64,000 nucleotides of DNA from G965220205 sp965220205 (GTDB lineage: Bacteria; Chloroflexota; Dehalococcoidia; Lucifugimonadales; Australimonadaceae): positions 496,001-560,000 of the forward strand of contig OZ244812.1 of NCBI GenBank assembly GCA_965220205.1, written 5' to 3'. Positions 1 through 10,500 of the stretch are shown one piece after another. Within the stretch, counting starts at the first letter, position 1; every line of letters begins with the position of its first letter. Position numbers and translations under genes: made by a program. A model generated the notes under the pieces. That model searched no databases. It was not told the origin of the DNA and saw nothing but the letters and a program-made list of their open reading frames with translations.

Positions 1-3000
1 AGTGGGGAATCCCGAGGACCATCTGGCCTGGCGGGCAGATGGGAACTTCGCCAGGTCGGTCATGGGGACGCCGGCCTCGTCGGAATAGTCGTAGAAGGCC
101 AATGTGCCGTTGTCCGGGATCGGGTCCCAGCCGTAGTTGCCCCCCGGCGCCAGCAGATTGATCTCGTCGTCGTGTTTCGGGCCGTGCTCCACCAGCCACA
201 TCTGGTCCGTGCCCGGGCGCAGCGCCAGGCCCTGGGGGTTGCGGAAGCCGTAGGAGTACACCGGCGAGGAGGCCCCGAACGGATTGCCAGGCGCCCCGGC
301 GCCCGTCCGCGGGTCGACGCGCAGGACCTTGCCGCCCAGGGACGTCAGGTCCTGCGCACCCGTTACCACCCGCCCGTCGCCGGTCACGATCCAGAGATAT
401 CCCTCCGGGCCGAACACCAGCCGGCCTCCCGAGTGCCAGGGGCCCGGACCGATCGGTATGCCCTCCACCAGGGGATCGACGACGCGTGTGGCTTCATCGT
501 AGTTCGCGTCGATCGTCCAGGCGATCACCTGCATCTCGCGTCCGGTGTGTCCCTGGAGCGTGTAGAACCGCCGGTTGGTCGTAAAGTCCGGGTCCACGGC
601 CAGCGCCTGCAGACCGGCGAACCCGTCGACGAGCAGGTCTCCGAGGTCCGCGTCGACCTGCTTGACGGCGCCGTCGGTCAACCTCGCGTTCAGCACGCCG
701 GCGCGCTGGGTGAACAACATCGTCCCGTCTGGGGTGAAATCGATGCCCCAGGGGTGGGACAGGCCCCTGACGATTACCGTCACCGTCAGTTCCGGACCCG
801 GTTCGCGGGCGCCCACGACGGCGGTCGAAACAGCCTGAGCGGACTTGCCGGGGCCGTGCCCGTCGGTGTACGACGCCTCGGCCCTGAGCAGCATCTCTTC
901 GTCTTCTTCGGTTGGAACGTAGCTGTCTCCTTCGCCGTAGGCCTCGACGCCGGTCCAGGTGGTTCCGTCAGGAGACCTGGCCCAGCTCCACGAAACCGCG
1001 CCGAGGGACGCCGCGGGACCCGAGCCGCCGCCTTCGAGGCCGTCGGGATCGGTCAGCGTGGCGCTGACCACCGTCCCGACCCTGGGTCTCGCCGGAAAGA
1101 GCGAAACGGTTCCGGGCCGGTCCTCCGCCTTGAACGCCTCGACCGCCGCCGTGGCCTCGCTAGTCAGCGTTTCATAGTTGCCGCGGTCGTCGACGAACGC
1201 CACCCGTACCTTGACCCGCTTGCCCAGATCCTCGGCGACGAGCGTGTAGGTGGGCGAGCCGCTCCCGATGTTCGTCTCGGTCGCGCCGTCGATCCGCAAC
1301 CACCGGTACGAGTAGGTCGCGCCTGTCAGCCCGTCGTCGTCCGACACGTCGGAGACCGCCGCTACGAGCGTCCGCTCCACCTGCGCCGTGCCCGTGATCG
1401 TCGCCTCGCCGGCGGCCGGGTTGTTGATGAAGGAGCCGCGCACCTCGATCTTGTAGGAAACCGCGTCGGAGGCCCATCCCTGAGCGGCGTCCTGAAGAGA
1501 ATATGTCGCGCTTCCGTCCGCGATGGACCACCCCTCCGCGTCCTCCGGGTCTTCGGCATCGCTCGCCGTTCCACTGACGGCGATGGCGCCGGAACCGGTG
1601 ACGCGGACCCTTTCGACGACCACGAAGTAGGTCGTCTCTTTCTCGAGAACCGGGCAGGTCGTCCCCGAGGCCGGAGCGGCGAAGGTGTTCACGCTCCGCT
1701 CCGACAGGCTCGCCGGGGCGATCAGCGTGCAGAGAGCGTTGCCCGGGACGCCGCCGCCGTCCGCGTTGAGCGTCACCTCGAGGTCGGACGGCGCGGACGA
1801 CGTGTCCGAAACTTCGCCGAACCCGATCCCGACGGACGCCAGCGCGTACCCGGCTTTGCTGGTCCCAGTGGTGAACGCCTGGGCCCTCTTCGCGCCGGCC
1901 GAGCCCAGGTCATGGCCGGCGTCGCCGGACTGCGCCGTGTTGCCGACCAGCGCGGCGGCGGTCTCCGCGTCTTCGACGGAGGGCCGAACGACGCCGCTGA
2001 CGCCATGATAGGTGTAGATCATGTCGTCGTCGGCGTCGACGACGTAGAAGGTCTCCCCGTTCGACCAGATGCCGGAGGCGTGGTCGTTGTCCTCGTGGAG
2101 CGGGAAGTCGTACCCCGCATCGGTCCCGTCGGACAGTCTCACGCTCCGCGCCGAGGCGTCGTTCGAGGCGAACCTGACGCCCCACATCGTCCGCCCGTCG
2201 GTGAAGAGGCCCCTCAGCTGGCCCCTGCCGAGGATCGTCAGCTTCCGGGAGGTGTCCGGCCTCCCGTATTCGTCCTCCGGCGTCTCCGGGTCGTCGAACA
2301 GACGGAAGGCGTGCGCGTGCGACGTGGTGTTTGTGATCCACAGGTGACGGCCGTCCGTCGCCGTGCCGCGCACGATGAACACTCCCCCGGCGACGTTCAA
2401 GCCCCCGTAGACGAAGTCCCGATCTTCCGCGCGCGTGAAACTCGTCAGGTCGTAGCCGAAGACGTCCCGGCTGGCGCCGTCAAGGGACTCTTCGGCCACG
2501 TACAGGCGGGGGCCGTGACCGGTGACGTAATGGTCCTCCTGGCCGAGGCTCGGAACGTCCCAGCCGGGGTCCCGGGTCCCGTACTCGCTGACCGCGGTGC
2601 CGGGGTCGTCCCACAGCTTGTAGGCGAAGACCTTCCGGGCGCTGTCGTCGCCGACCCACAGCGTTTCGCCATCGGACCAGATGCTCTTCGGGTCCGCGTT
2701 CTCCGGATGCAGAGCAAAGGGTCCATCCTGGATCCATTCCCTCTGAACCAATGGTCTGCCGACCCACATAAGCATGGCGCTGCTGCGGTCGGCGCGGATT
2801 CCCGACGCTGAACCCCCGGAAGGCAACAGAAAAGCAGCGGAGTCGATCTCTACGGTGACGGGATGATGCCCGTGCGCACGAACCTCGACAACGTCCGAAT
2901 ACGAACTGCCCGAGGCGATGGTGACGGTCTCGGCGGACAGATCTCCGTTCCGGGCCGACAGTTCGATCTGAAGATCGAACGGCGTCGCGCCTTGGGCTAA

Positions 3001-4851
3001 TCGGACCATGACCGTATCGTCTCCCCGACGCTCCAGCTCTGCGGTGAACGTGAAAGGCGCGCCCGGATTGTCGCCCGAGTCGAGGTCGGTCAGCCCCGAC
3101 AGACCTTCGAAGACGCCGACAGGCAGGTCCTTGAGCTCGTTTCCCGAAAGGTCCAGCTCTCCGAGGCTCCCGAGGTCGGCGAACACGCTCTCCGGCAGGC
3201 TCTTCAGGTCGTTCCCCGCGAGGGAAAGACTCTGCAGGTTGCCGAGACCGCCGAACACCCCGTCCGGCAGCTCGTCTATCGAGTTGGCGGACAGGTCCAG
3301 CTCCTCGAGTTCGACCAGGTCGTCGAAAAGGCCGCCCGGGAGGTCCGAGAGCCCGTTGCCCGAGAGCGACAGCGAGACGAGTCCGGCCAGATTTCGCAGC
3401 ACGCCCTCCGGCAGCGTCTCAAGGCCGTTCGCCGACAGGTCCAGAACGCTCAGATTCGCGGTTTGGCCGTCGAACGTCCCTTCTGGCAGTTCGCTCAGAA
3501 GGTTTCCCGACAGATACAGCTCCTCCACCGCCCCGAGGTCATCGAAGAGTCCGTCCGGGACCGTCTCGAGGAAGTTTCTGTTCAGGTCCAAGGCGCGCAG
3601 CGCGTGCAGGTCCCGGAAATCACCGGCCTGCAGGGCCGACAGTCCTCTCCCCTGAAGGTACAGCCCGGGCGTGACATCGGGGCCGAAGCGCTGGGAGCCG
3701 GTCCAAGTCCTGAGCCCCGTCTCGGATGCCTCCGAGCACTCGGCGACCCCGTTCATCCCGGCGACGATGGCCGCCGTCACCGCAGGCGTCCGGTCGCAGA
3801 TGCCCGAGGCCCCGATCCGGCCCGTCGACTCGCTGGTCAGCGACTCATCGTTGCCGGCGCCGTCGGTGAAGGACACCCTGACCTTGATCGTCCTGCCCCG
3901 GTCGCCGGTGACGATGGCGTAGGTCGAACCGGTCGCGCCCGCGATGTCCGTGTCGGCGTTCCCGTCGTTCGAAACCCATTGATATTCGAAGATGGCGGCG
4001 TCCAGCCCGTCCGCGTCGGCGATGGAGCGGGCGCCCGCCGCCAGCGTCTCGTCCACTCGGACCGCGCCGGTTATCGTCGGCGCTCCCGTCGCAGGATTGT
4101 TCCAGTCGTATGCGTAGAGCTTAGCGTCGTCGCGGGACGCCACCCACATCGTGGACCCGGCCGACCAGATGCCCTCGTAAGATTCATCGTCGGCGTCCAA
4201 CGCGAAGTCCTTGCCGGAGTCCCGGCTCCGGTCCGACATCCGGTAGGCGTACAGCTTGGCGTCCCGCCAGTCCGAAACCCACATCGTGGATCCATTCGAC
4301 CAGACGCCCATCGGAGAGTTGTGGCCGGGGCCCAGCGTGATGTCCTTCTCGAAGTCCCAGGCCCTGGTCGACAGGTCGTAGGCGAACACCGTGTCGTTGC
4401 CGGTGTCCGCCACCCACATGGTGGTCCCGTCCGACCAGATGCCCTCGGGAAATTTGTTGCCGGCGGCAGAAAGCGTGTTGAAGTCCTTGCCCGAGTCCCG
4501 GCTCCGGTCGGACATCCGGTAGGCGTACAGCTTGCCGTCGGTGAAGTCCGACGCCCACATCGTGGTCCCGTCCGACCAGATGCCCACCGGAGAGCCGTTG
4601 GCGGCGTCCAGAGCAAAATCCTTGCCCGAATCCCGGCTCCGGTCGGACATCCGGTAGGCGTACAGCTTGGCGTCCTCGAAGTCCGCGACCCACATGGTGG
4701 TCCCGTCCGACCAGATGCCGGTCGGATAGCCGTTGGCGGCGGCCAGAGTGAAATCGCTGCCGGAGTCCCGGCTCTGGGCCTGGACATCCGGGGCGAGAAG
4801 CAGGGCGGCGAGCAGCAGCAGGAGCGGCGCAAGGCGCCGGGCCGCGATCAT
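1..4851 (-). CDS. Giant secreted multidomain protein with PQQ sugar-dehydrogenase (GSDH) domain, 3' end outside window
   Basis: The frame stays open from an ATG at 4851 to the left edge, giving at least 1617 residues without a stop. It starts with a clear signal peptide (MIAARRLAPLLLLLAALLLA, cleavage near VQA-Q). Domains in order: five WSDG-T-MWV-D propeller-like repeats (residues about 30-250), an Ig-like 'ATGAPTITG' domain (about 253-345), about eight leucine-rich repeats (about 395-600), a beta domain, a second WSDG block (about 710-950), an anchor-type beta domain (about 965-1085), two more Ig-like domains (about 1140-1340), then a glucose/sorbosone dehydrogenase domain. The last shows HSGGRLVFGPEG, GFRNPQGL and EHGPKHDDEINLL, all typical of the PQQ-dependent soluble glucose dehydrogenase family. 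The protein probably acts outside the cell on sugars or as an adhesin-enzyme hybrid; that role is inference. The long plus-strand open frames opposite it are antisense shadows. Confidence 0.88.
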   Translation of the reverse strand, partial: MIAARRLAPLLLLLAALLLAPDVQAQSRDSGSDFTLAAANGYPTGIWSDGTTMWVADFEDAKLYAYRMSDRSRDSGKDFALDAANGSPVGIWSDGTTMWASDFTDGKLYAYRMSDRSRDSGKDFNTLSAAGNKFPEGIWSDGTTMWVADTGNDTVFAYDLSTRAWDFEKDITLGPGHNSPMGVWSNGSTMWVSDWRDAKLYAYRMSDRSRDSGKDFALDADDESYEGIWSAGSTMWVASRDDAKLYAYDWNNPATGAPTITGAVRVDETLAAGARSIADADGLDAAIFEYQWVSNDGNADTDIAGATGSTYAIVTGDRGRTIKVRVSFTDGAGNDESLTSESTGRIGASGICDRTPAVTAAIVAGMNGVAECSEASETGLRTWTGSQRFGPDVTPGLYLQGRGLSALQAGDFRDLHALRALDLNRNFLETVPDGLFDDLGAVEELYLSGNLLSELPEGTFDGQTANLSVLDLSANGLETLPEGVLRNLAGLVSLSLSGNGLSDLPGGLFDDLVELEELDLSANSIDELPDGVFGGLGNLQSLSLAGNDLKSLPESVFADLGSLGELDLSGNELKDLPVGVFEGLSGLTDLDSGDNPGAPFTFTAELERRGDDTVMVRLAQGATPFDLQIELSARNGDLSAETVTIASGSSYSDVVEVRAHGHHPVTVEIDSAAFLLPSGGSASGIRADRSSAMLMWVGRPLVQREWIQDGPFALHPENADPKSIWSDGETLWVGDDSARKVFAYKLWDDPGTAVSEYGTRDPGWDVPSLGQEDHYVTGHGPRLYVAEESLDGASRDVFGYDLTSFTRAEDRDFVYGGLNVAGGVFIVRGTATDGRHLWITNTTSHAHAFRLFDDPETPEDEYGRPDTSRKLTILGRGQLRGLFTDGRTMWGVRFASNDASARSVRLSDGTDAGYDFPLHEDNDHASGIWSNGETFYVVDADDDMIYTYHGVSGVVRPSVEDAETAAALVGNTAQSGDAGHDLGSAGAKRAQAFTTGTSKAGYALASVGIGFGEVSDTSSAPSDLEVTLNADGGGVPGNALCTLIAPASLSERSVNTFAAPASGTTCPVLEKETTYFVVVERVRVTGSGAIAVSGTASDAEDPEDAEGWSIADGSATYSLQDAAQGWASDAVSYKIEVRGSFINNPAAGEATITGTAQVERTLVAAVSDVSDDDGLTGATYSYRWLRIDGATETNIGSGSPTYTLVAEDLGKRVKVRVAFVDDRGNYETLTSEATAAVEAFKAEDRPGTVSLFPARPRVGTVVSATLTDPDGLEGGGSGPAASLGAVSWSWARSPDGTTWTGVEAYGEGDSYVPTEEDEEMLLRAEASYTDGHGPGKSAQAVSTAVVGAREPGPELTVTVIVRGLSHPWGIDFTPDGTMLFTQRAGVLNARLTDGAVKQVDADLGDLLVDGFAGLQALAVDPDFTTNRRFYTLQGHTGREMQVIAWTIDANYDEATRVVDPLVEGIPIGPGPWHSGGRLVFGPEGYLWIVTGDGRVVTGAQDLTSLGGKVLRVDPRTGAGAPGNPFGASSPVYSYGFRNPQGLALRPGTDQMWLVEHGPKHDDEINLLAPGGNYGWDPIPDNGTLAFYDYSDEAGVPMTDLAKFPSARQARWSSGFPT

Positions 4852-5623
4852 GGCTTATCCCCGGCTAGCCAAGACTGAAAGTCGGGGGTCAACGTCAATG
4901 TGAGGCCGCCATGGACGGCCCCCCAGCGCGAGCGGCGCAGCGACGGCACGAGCCATCGCTCCGTCCGCCGTCTCAGGTGCATGGATCGGTCTGTCGAGCG
5001 CTATGTAAACGCCTCCTCTAGCGCGGTCGGGATTTAGCGGAACCTACGGCCTCCTGCGCTGTCCCCACGTAGAGTGGCAGCCTGTGATTCCGCTTACCTT
5101 GTCATTCTTCTTACGCAAATGCCCATCAAAACACTAGAGACTCTGCATCGATTTGGTAAGTGCCTAAGCACACTTCTTGGTGAGGTGATTTAGTCAGCAC
5201 TTTGTTAGCTTTTGGAGAGGGTGTTTCTGCAACTTTTCTTTCTTGCCGACACAAACGAAAGTGGCTAGATTGGTAGTCATAACCGCACCGCCGTGACACT
5301 CCACGTTTTCACACGCATACAGGAGAGGAGATGTCTCAGCCACATTGCCGAAGCTGGGGCCTCGTCCAATCAGGGCAGCCGCCAGGGTCTGGGCACACTG
5401 GTTCGTGGTCGCCTTCAGTTTTGCGCAGCTGGCGTACCGGCTGCGGGGTGGCCGGAGCGCTATGTCGTGTATGCGCCGCTGTTCCTGCTGCAAAGGCTGG
5501 GGGCAGGTCGGCGCGAGGTTGCTGCGCCGGTACGACCGGAGCTCCCGTGTCATCGGACCGGACTCCGGCGTCCCTTGGCGTCAGGGGGGTTGGTTTGGGT
5601 AGTGGAATAGGGGCCTGTACTTT
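4852..5623. other. Intergenic region, no convincing gene
   Basis: About 770 bases separate the divergent giant secreted gene and the histidine kinase. Bases around 5090-5280 are clearly more AT-rich than the surroundings, as expected for a promoter region. One sigma70-like pair, TTGCCG (5243-5248) and TAGATT (5266-5271), is separated by 17 bases and points towards the kinase, but it lies about 350 bases from its start, so this is only a candidate. Short overlapping open frames on both strands show no recognisable protein. Confidence 0.5.
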
Positions 5624-6841
5624 ATGAAGGCACCGATGGGCGCAATACAGACGCGGCTTCTCCAGATGCTCTGGCTCGACCCGGACGAGGCATCGTACGC
5701 CGCCAACATCACGGTGTGGCTACGCTGGCTCTTCTGGGTCGGCGCCGTGATCGAACTCGCCTATCGACCGGCGTTCACGGAGGCCAAGTACATTCCGTTC
5801 ATGCTCATGCACGTGCCGCTGGTCGCGCTGAACGGCTACGTGCACTACCGTCTGCTCTCCCGGCGCAGTGTGACGTGGCGTCACCTGCTACTCCTCAGCG
5901 CCATGGACATAGCCCTGATCACGGCCAGCGTCGTCGTCGATGGGGGTTTCGACAACTTCCTGTACATTCCCTACTATCCCGCCCTTGCCGCTTTCGCCGC
6001 CGTCTTCACCTCGGCTCTGCTGAATCTCGCCTGGACCACGTTCACCGCCTCCATATATGTCGGCGTGAGCCTGACCGTCGGCGCGGGCATGGCCTTCGAT
6101 GGGACCAACGAGAAGATGCTGTTCTCCAGGGTGCTCGCTATGTTCGGGGTGGTCCTGGTTGTCAACTTCATCACCCGGTTTCAACGGCGCAGGGCGAGAG
6201 CGGCGATAGAAAGGGAAGGGGAACTGCAACGGGAACGGATCGAGCTCTCCCAGACCATTCACGATACGGCCGCCCAGACCGCCTTCATGATCGGCTTGGG
6301 GATAGACGCGGCCAAACAGGTTGCCGGAGACGCGAACGAGGAGCTCACCGCCAGGCTCGAAGCGACCTCACGGCTCTCGAAGACCGCCGTCTGGCAGCTG
6401 AGACACCCGATAGACATGGGGCGCATATTCGACGGCAGGGAGCTGGGCTGGACCCTGGACTCGCACGTTGCGACGTTCAGGTCCATCACGTCGGTGGAGG
6501 CGGAGCTGACGCAGAACGGGGTGGAGCCGCCCCTTTCGACAGAGGCCAAGAGTCTGCTGTTCACCATAGCTCACAACGCGCTCGCCAACGCCTTCCGCCA
6601 TGCCGGGGCGAGCAGGGTGCTGGTAGAGCTCGACTTCGGACGGGATGAGCTCAGGCTGTCGGTGTCGGATGACGGGGCGGGACTTCCCGACGACTACGAG
6701 GAGCGCGGCCACGGCTTCGCAAACATGCGGGCGTACGCCGGGCGTCTGGGCGGACGCCTTATCGTCGAGCCCACGGGACCGGACGGTGGCGCGAGCGTGA
6801 CCTGCGTGATGCCATTGGCTCGCGGCGGAAAGGAGGGATAG
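5624..6841 (+). CDS. Membrane sensor histidine kinase, NarL-partner type
   Basis: The 405-residue protein has about six hydrophobic membrane segments in residues 32-185 and no large extracellular sensor domain. A short linker leads to a dimerisation helix with the phospho-acceptor in IELSQTIHDTAAQTA (His213). The ATP-binding part follows, with the N box AHNALANAFRHAGAS, the G1 box DDGAGLP and a G2-like GHGFANMR. This layout fits kinases that phosphorylate NarL/FixJ-type regulators, and such a regulator starts one base after the stop codon. The pair is therefore a two-component system, probably one transcript. The signal is unknown; perception in or at the membrane is suggested by the multi-pass N-terminus. 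Confidence 0.88.
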   Translation: MKAPMGAIQTRLLQMLWLDPDEASYAANITVWLRWLFWVGAVIELAYRPAFTEAKYIPFMLMHVPLVALNGYVHYRLLSRRSVTWRHLLLLSAMDIALITASVVVDGGFDNFLYIPYYPALAAFAAVFTSALLNLAWTTFTASIYVGVSLTVGAGMAFDGTNEKMLFSRVLAMFGVVLVVNFITRFQRRRARAAIEREGELQRERIELSQTIHDTAAQTAFMIGLGIDAAKQVAGDANEELTARLEATSRLSKTAVWQLRHPIDMGRIFDGRELGWTLDSHVATFRSITSVEAELTQNGVEPPLSTEAKSLLFTIAHNALANAFRHAGASRVLVELDFGRDELRLSVSDDGAGLPDDYEERGHGFANMRAYAGRLGGRLIVEPTGPDGGASVTCVMPLARGGKEG

Positions 6842-6842
6842 G

Positions 6843-7493
6843 TTGTCAACGGAGTCTCGTCGCATAAGGGTGTTGCTCGCAGACGACCATGCGGTCACGC
6901 GGGAAGGTCTTCAGGTGATGCTGGAGCGGTCCGAGGAGTTCGAGGTGGTGGGCCAGGCCAGAGACGGAGTGGAGGCGGTGAAGGCGGCCTCCGAGTTGTC
7001 GCCCGACTTGATCGTCATGGACGTCATGATGCCCAAGAAAGACGGCGTGGAGGCGTGCCGGGAGATCATGGAGTCTCAGCCAGAGACACGGGTGCTCATG
7101 CTGACCGCCTCGACGGAGGCGGACGCGGTGATAGAGGCGGTGGCCGCGGGAGCGGCCGGCTATCTTCAGAAGGTGACTGGGATGGACCAGATCCTGGGCA
7201 TGATGAAGAGCGCGGCTGCGGGCGAGGGGCGTCTGCCGACCGAGGTGGTGAGGCGGGTCTTCGACAGGATACGGAGCGGGGGGAAATCGAAGGAGGTCAA
7301 CCTGACCCAGAGGGAGAAGGAAGTGCTTGTGTCGTTCTGCCGGGGCATGTCCTACGTCGCGATTGCGGAGGCAAGGGAAGTCAAGGTGGTGACCATCCGA
7401 AACGCCATCTACACCATTCAGGTGAAGCTGGGTCTTGGCACGAAGCAGGAGATCGTGGTGTGGGCTGTGCGGAACGGGCTGCTGGGTGACTGA
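6843..7493 (+). CDS. NarL/FixJ-family response regulator
   Basis: The 216-residue protein has an N-terminal receiver domain with acidic residues D14-D15, phospho-acceptor D60 (LIVMDVMMP) and conserved K110, then a LuxR-type helix-turn-helix (LTQREKEVLVSFCRGMSYVAIAEA onward, about residues 153-210). The start is TTG at 6843, chosen because AGGAGG at 6832-6837 is well placed and the frame begins directly after the kinase stop codon. It is the cognate regulator of the upstream kinase. The repeat-containing peptidase lipoprotein begins 33 bases downstream and may belong to the same transcript or be a target. The LuxR recognition helix is less canonical (KVVTIRNAIYTIQVKLG), but its spacing is normal. 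Confidence 0.88.
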   Translation: MSTESRRIRVLLADDHAVTREGLQVMLERSEEFEVVGQARDGVEAVKAASELSPDLIVMDVMMPKKDGVEACREIMESQPETRVLMLTASTEADAVIEAVAAGAAGYLQKVTGMDQILGMMKSAAAGEGRLPTEVVRRVFDRIRSGGKSKEVNLTQREKEVLVSFCRGMSYVAIAEAREVKVVTIRNAIYTIQVKLGLGTKQEIVVWAVRNGLLGD

Positions 7494-7526
7494 GCGGACG
7501 GATCGCTTTGGAGGAAGCCGGCTTCC

Positions 7527-10500
7527 GTGCCCCGCTTCAACGCCCCTCCTCAAGACGGCATGAGCAACGAGCGCAGGACCATTGCGGGACTCGCCGCGAT
7601 CGCTGTCGCGGCGATGCTCGCAGCGGCTTGCGCCGAGCCCACGCCGACGGCCGTGCCGACGCCCACCGCGACGCCGTCGCCCGAGCCCACGGCCACGCCC
7701 CTGCCAACCCCGACGCCGACTCTCGTGCCCACGGCCACGCCCTCGCCCACCCCGACGCCGACTCCTGAACCCACGCCCACTGCGACGCCCACGCCGCCGC
7801 CCTACGCCGCAGTCTGGGCGAGCCTCCCCGGCAGCGCTGACTTGGACCAGGACCTGCCTGCCTTGGCCGATGCCATCACGTCGTTGCCTTGGATCGCCGA
7901 CGGCATCCTCGAGTCCGAACGGGGCGCCGCGCAGCAGCTGGTGGACCTGGCGGCGTCTCACGGCCCCGTCTTCGACGACGTCGTGAGCAGGGCATGGGTC
8001 GCGGACGGCGTGGACGAGACCGAACGCTCCGTGTTGGAGAGTCTCGGCCGCATCGCGGAAGGCGACCACGTCGCGGCGAGCCGCGTGGCGGCCATGCCCT
8101 TCCTGGAGACTGTCGGGCCGGTCGAAGCCGACGACACAGGGGCTCTGAGCGACCTCGCGGTGGGAGCGCCCCTGGTCTTTCACGTCGTTGCGGGCAAGGG
8201 ATGGGTCGCGGACGGCATGGACGAGACCGAACGGTCCGTGTTGGAGGGCCTCGGCCGCATCGCGGAGGCAGACCAGGTCGCAGCGCTCCGCGTGGCGGCC
8301 ATGCCCTTCCTGGAAACCGTCGAACTCGTCGACGCCGACGACCTAGGGGCTCTGAGCGACCTGGCGGAAGGAGCGCCCCTGGTCGTCGAAGTCGTTGCGA
8401 GCAGGGCATGGGTCGCGGACGGCTTAGACGAGCCGGAGCGGTCCGTGTTGGAGGGCCTGGGCCGCATCGCGGAGGCAGACCAAGACGCCGCGGGCCGTGT
8501 CGCCGCCATGCCTTTCCTGGAGACCATCGAGCCGGCCGACAGCGGTAACCTAGAAACTCTGAGCGGTCTGACGCACTCTCACGCCTTCTTTCGACGCGTC
8601 GTGCGCGGGGCTTGGGTCGCGGACGGGTTGGACGAGACCGAGGCCTACATCATCACTCACTTCGCGCAGTCGGGGTTTGCACACAACGCAGAAGCTGCCG
8701 CTGCCTGGGGCCTCATCAACGACCTGCTGCGCGAAGCATGGGCCCGGGACGGGTTGGACGAGACCGAGACCTTCATCATCGAGAGCATCAAGAACATTGC
8801 GGCGCCTCCAAGTAACGCGGAGGACCGGATCCGAGCCGCCGGCGCCGCCGGCGCCTTGCGGCTCTTCAACGCCCTCGTGAGCGCAACCTGGGCCCGTGAC
8901 GGCTTGGACGAGAACGAGCGATTCATCATCGAGAGCCTCGTGCGCGATGTGAGTAACGAAGAAGACGGTGCCGCTGGCGTGCGCGTCGTCAACGCCTTAG
9001 TGCGCGAGGCCTGGGTCCAGGACGGCTTGGACGAGACCGAACGTTCCCTGATTGAGCGCTTCGGATGGGCAGTGGGCGACGACGCAACCGCTGCGGCTGC
9101 CCTGCGTCTCATCAACACCCTCGTGGGCGAGGCCTGGGTCCAGGACGGCCTGGACGAGACGGAGAACTCCATCATCGGGATGGTCGCGCCGCCTACGTAT
9201 CTGGGTGGCGAAGAGGACGCCGACGCTGCGTTGCTCGTTATCGACGCCCTCCGGAGCGAAGCCTGGGTTCAAGACGGCGTGGACGAGACCGAGAGGTCCG
9301 CTATTAGGAGCTTCGTGCGAATGTTTACGTTTGCAGCTCGCCCAGGAGCCGTTGCGCGCGTCGTCAGCGCCGTGGTTGGCCAAGCCTGGGTCCAGGATGG
9401 CTTGGATGAGACCGAGCTCGCTGTCATCGAGAGCCTTCGAAGCCTTGGGTTTGTAGACGACGAGGAAGCTGCTGCCACCGCCGTGCACTTCATCAACGCT
9501 CTCCTGAACGAGGCGTGGGTGCGGGATGGCTTGGACGAGGCGGAGCGCTTCATCATCGAGAGCCGTCGGAGGGCTCCGGAGGACGAGGAGGCCGCGGCCG
9601 CCGTCGTGCGCGTGACCAACGCCTTGGTGGCCGAGGACTGGGTCCAGGACGGTTTGGACGAGACAGAACGGCTTATCATCGGGGGTTTTGTGGGGGGGCT
9701 GGGCCGCGACGAAGCCGCAACCGTCGTCCTGCGCCTCATGAACGCTCTCGCGAACGAAGTACAGGCCCAAGGCGGCTTGGACGAGACCACGCTCTTCGTG
9801 CTCAAGCACCTCGCACAGCTCGGAGGCGACACGGACCTGCGCGGCCTCGTCGGGCACCCCTGGCAGATTGGTAAAGAAGAACGTTCCATCGACCTTCCGC
9901 TCTCGGGCGAAGTGCTTCTGACCATCATCCGCACGAGGCCGGGGCCAGCGCGCAGCATGGACTCGCTGGAACACTCCGTGCGCGGCGTGGAGGCGCTCAT
10001 GGTGGAGCCGCTCCCAACCAGCGACGTCCGAGTCTTCTTCAATCCCTTTGGCGGCTCCGCTGCCCACTACGGCGAGTACATCGCCCTGCCCGCCGGGGCT
10101 GACAACGAGGAAGGCAGCGGCGATGCAGACTGGTTCGACGGCGCCATCCTCCACGAGTTGGCCCACTACTACTTCGGAAGCAGCTCCGGCTGGATCAACG
10201 AGGGCGCAGCGTCCATCGTCGAAGACATCGTGGACGAAGCACGGGACGGGAAGCCCGTGGACGCGGACAATCACCCCTGCGCCCATGTTCGCAGCATCGA
10301 AGAGTTGGAGGCAGACCCCTTCTACGACTGCAACTATACGTTGGGCAAGCGCATCTTCCTCGACCTGTACCGCAGCCTCGGAGTTGCCGCGTTCCAGCAG
10401 GGGCTCCGCGACCTCTATCTCATGGCAAAGAGGGGCGACGTGGGCGTCAGCAGCCTCGAGGCTGTCTTCAAGGCCGCCGCACCGGATCGCGCCGACGCCG

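Noticed and set aside
172..4878. Very long plus-strand open frames (172-2811 and 3463-4878)
   Set aside because: They are antisense in the same codon register to the giant minus-strand gene, are rich in Arg/Val/Gly without motifs, and lack domain signatures, while the minus strand shows clear domains.
7640..7800. Short-period DNA repeat that could look like a CRISPR or microsatellite
   Set aside because: It encodes the Pro-Thr linker behind a lipobox; the period is the codon pattern CCN-ACN.
7980..9800. Tandem DNA repeats
   Set aside because: They follow the protein repeat of the peptidase lipoprotein in frame, with synonymous and conservative changes; not a noncoding array.
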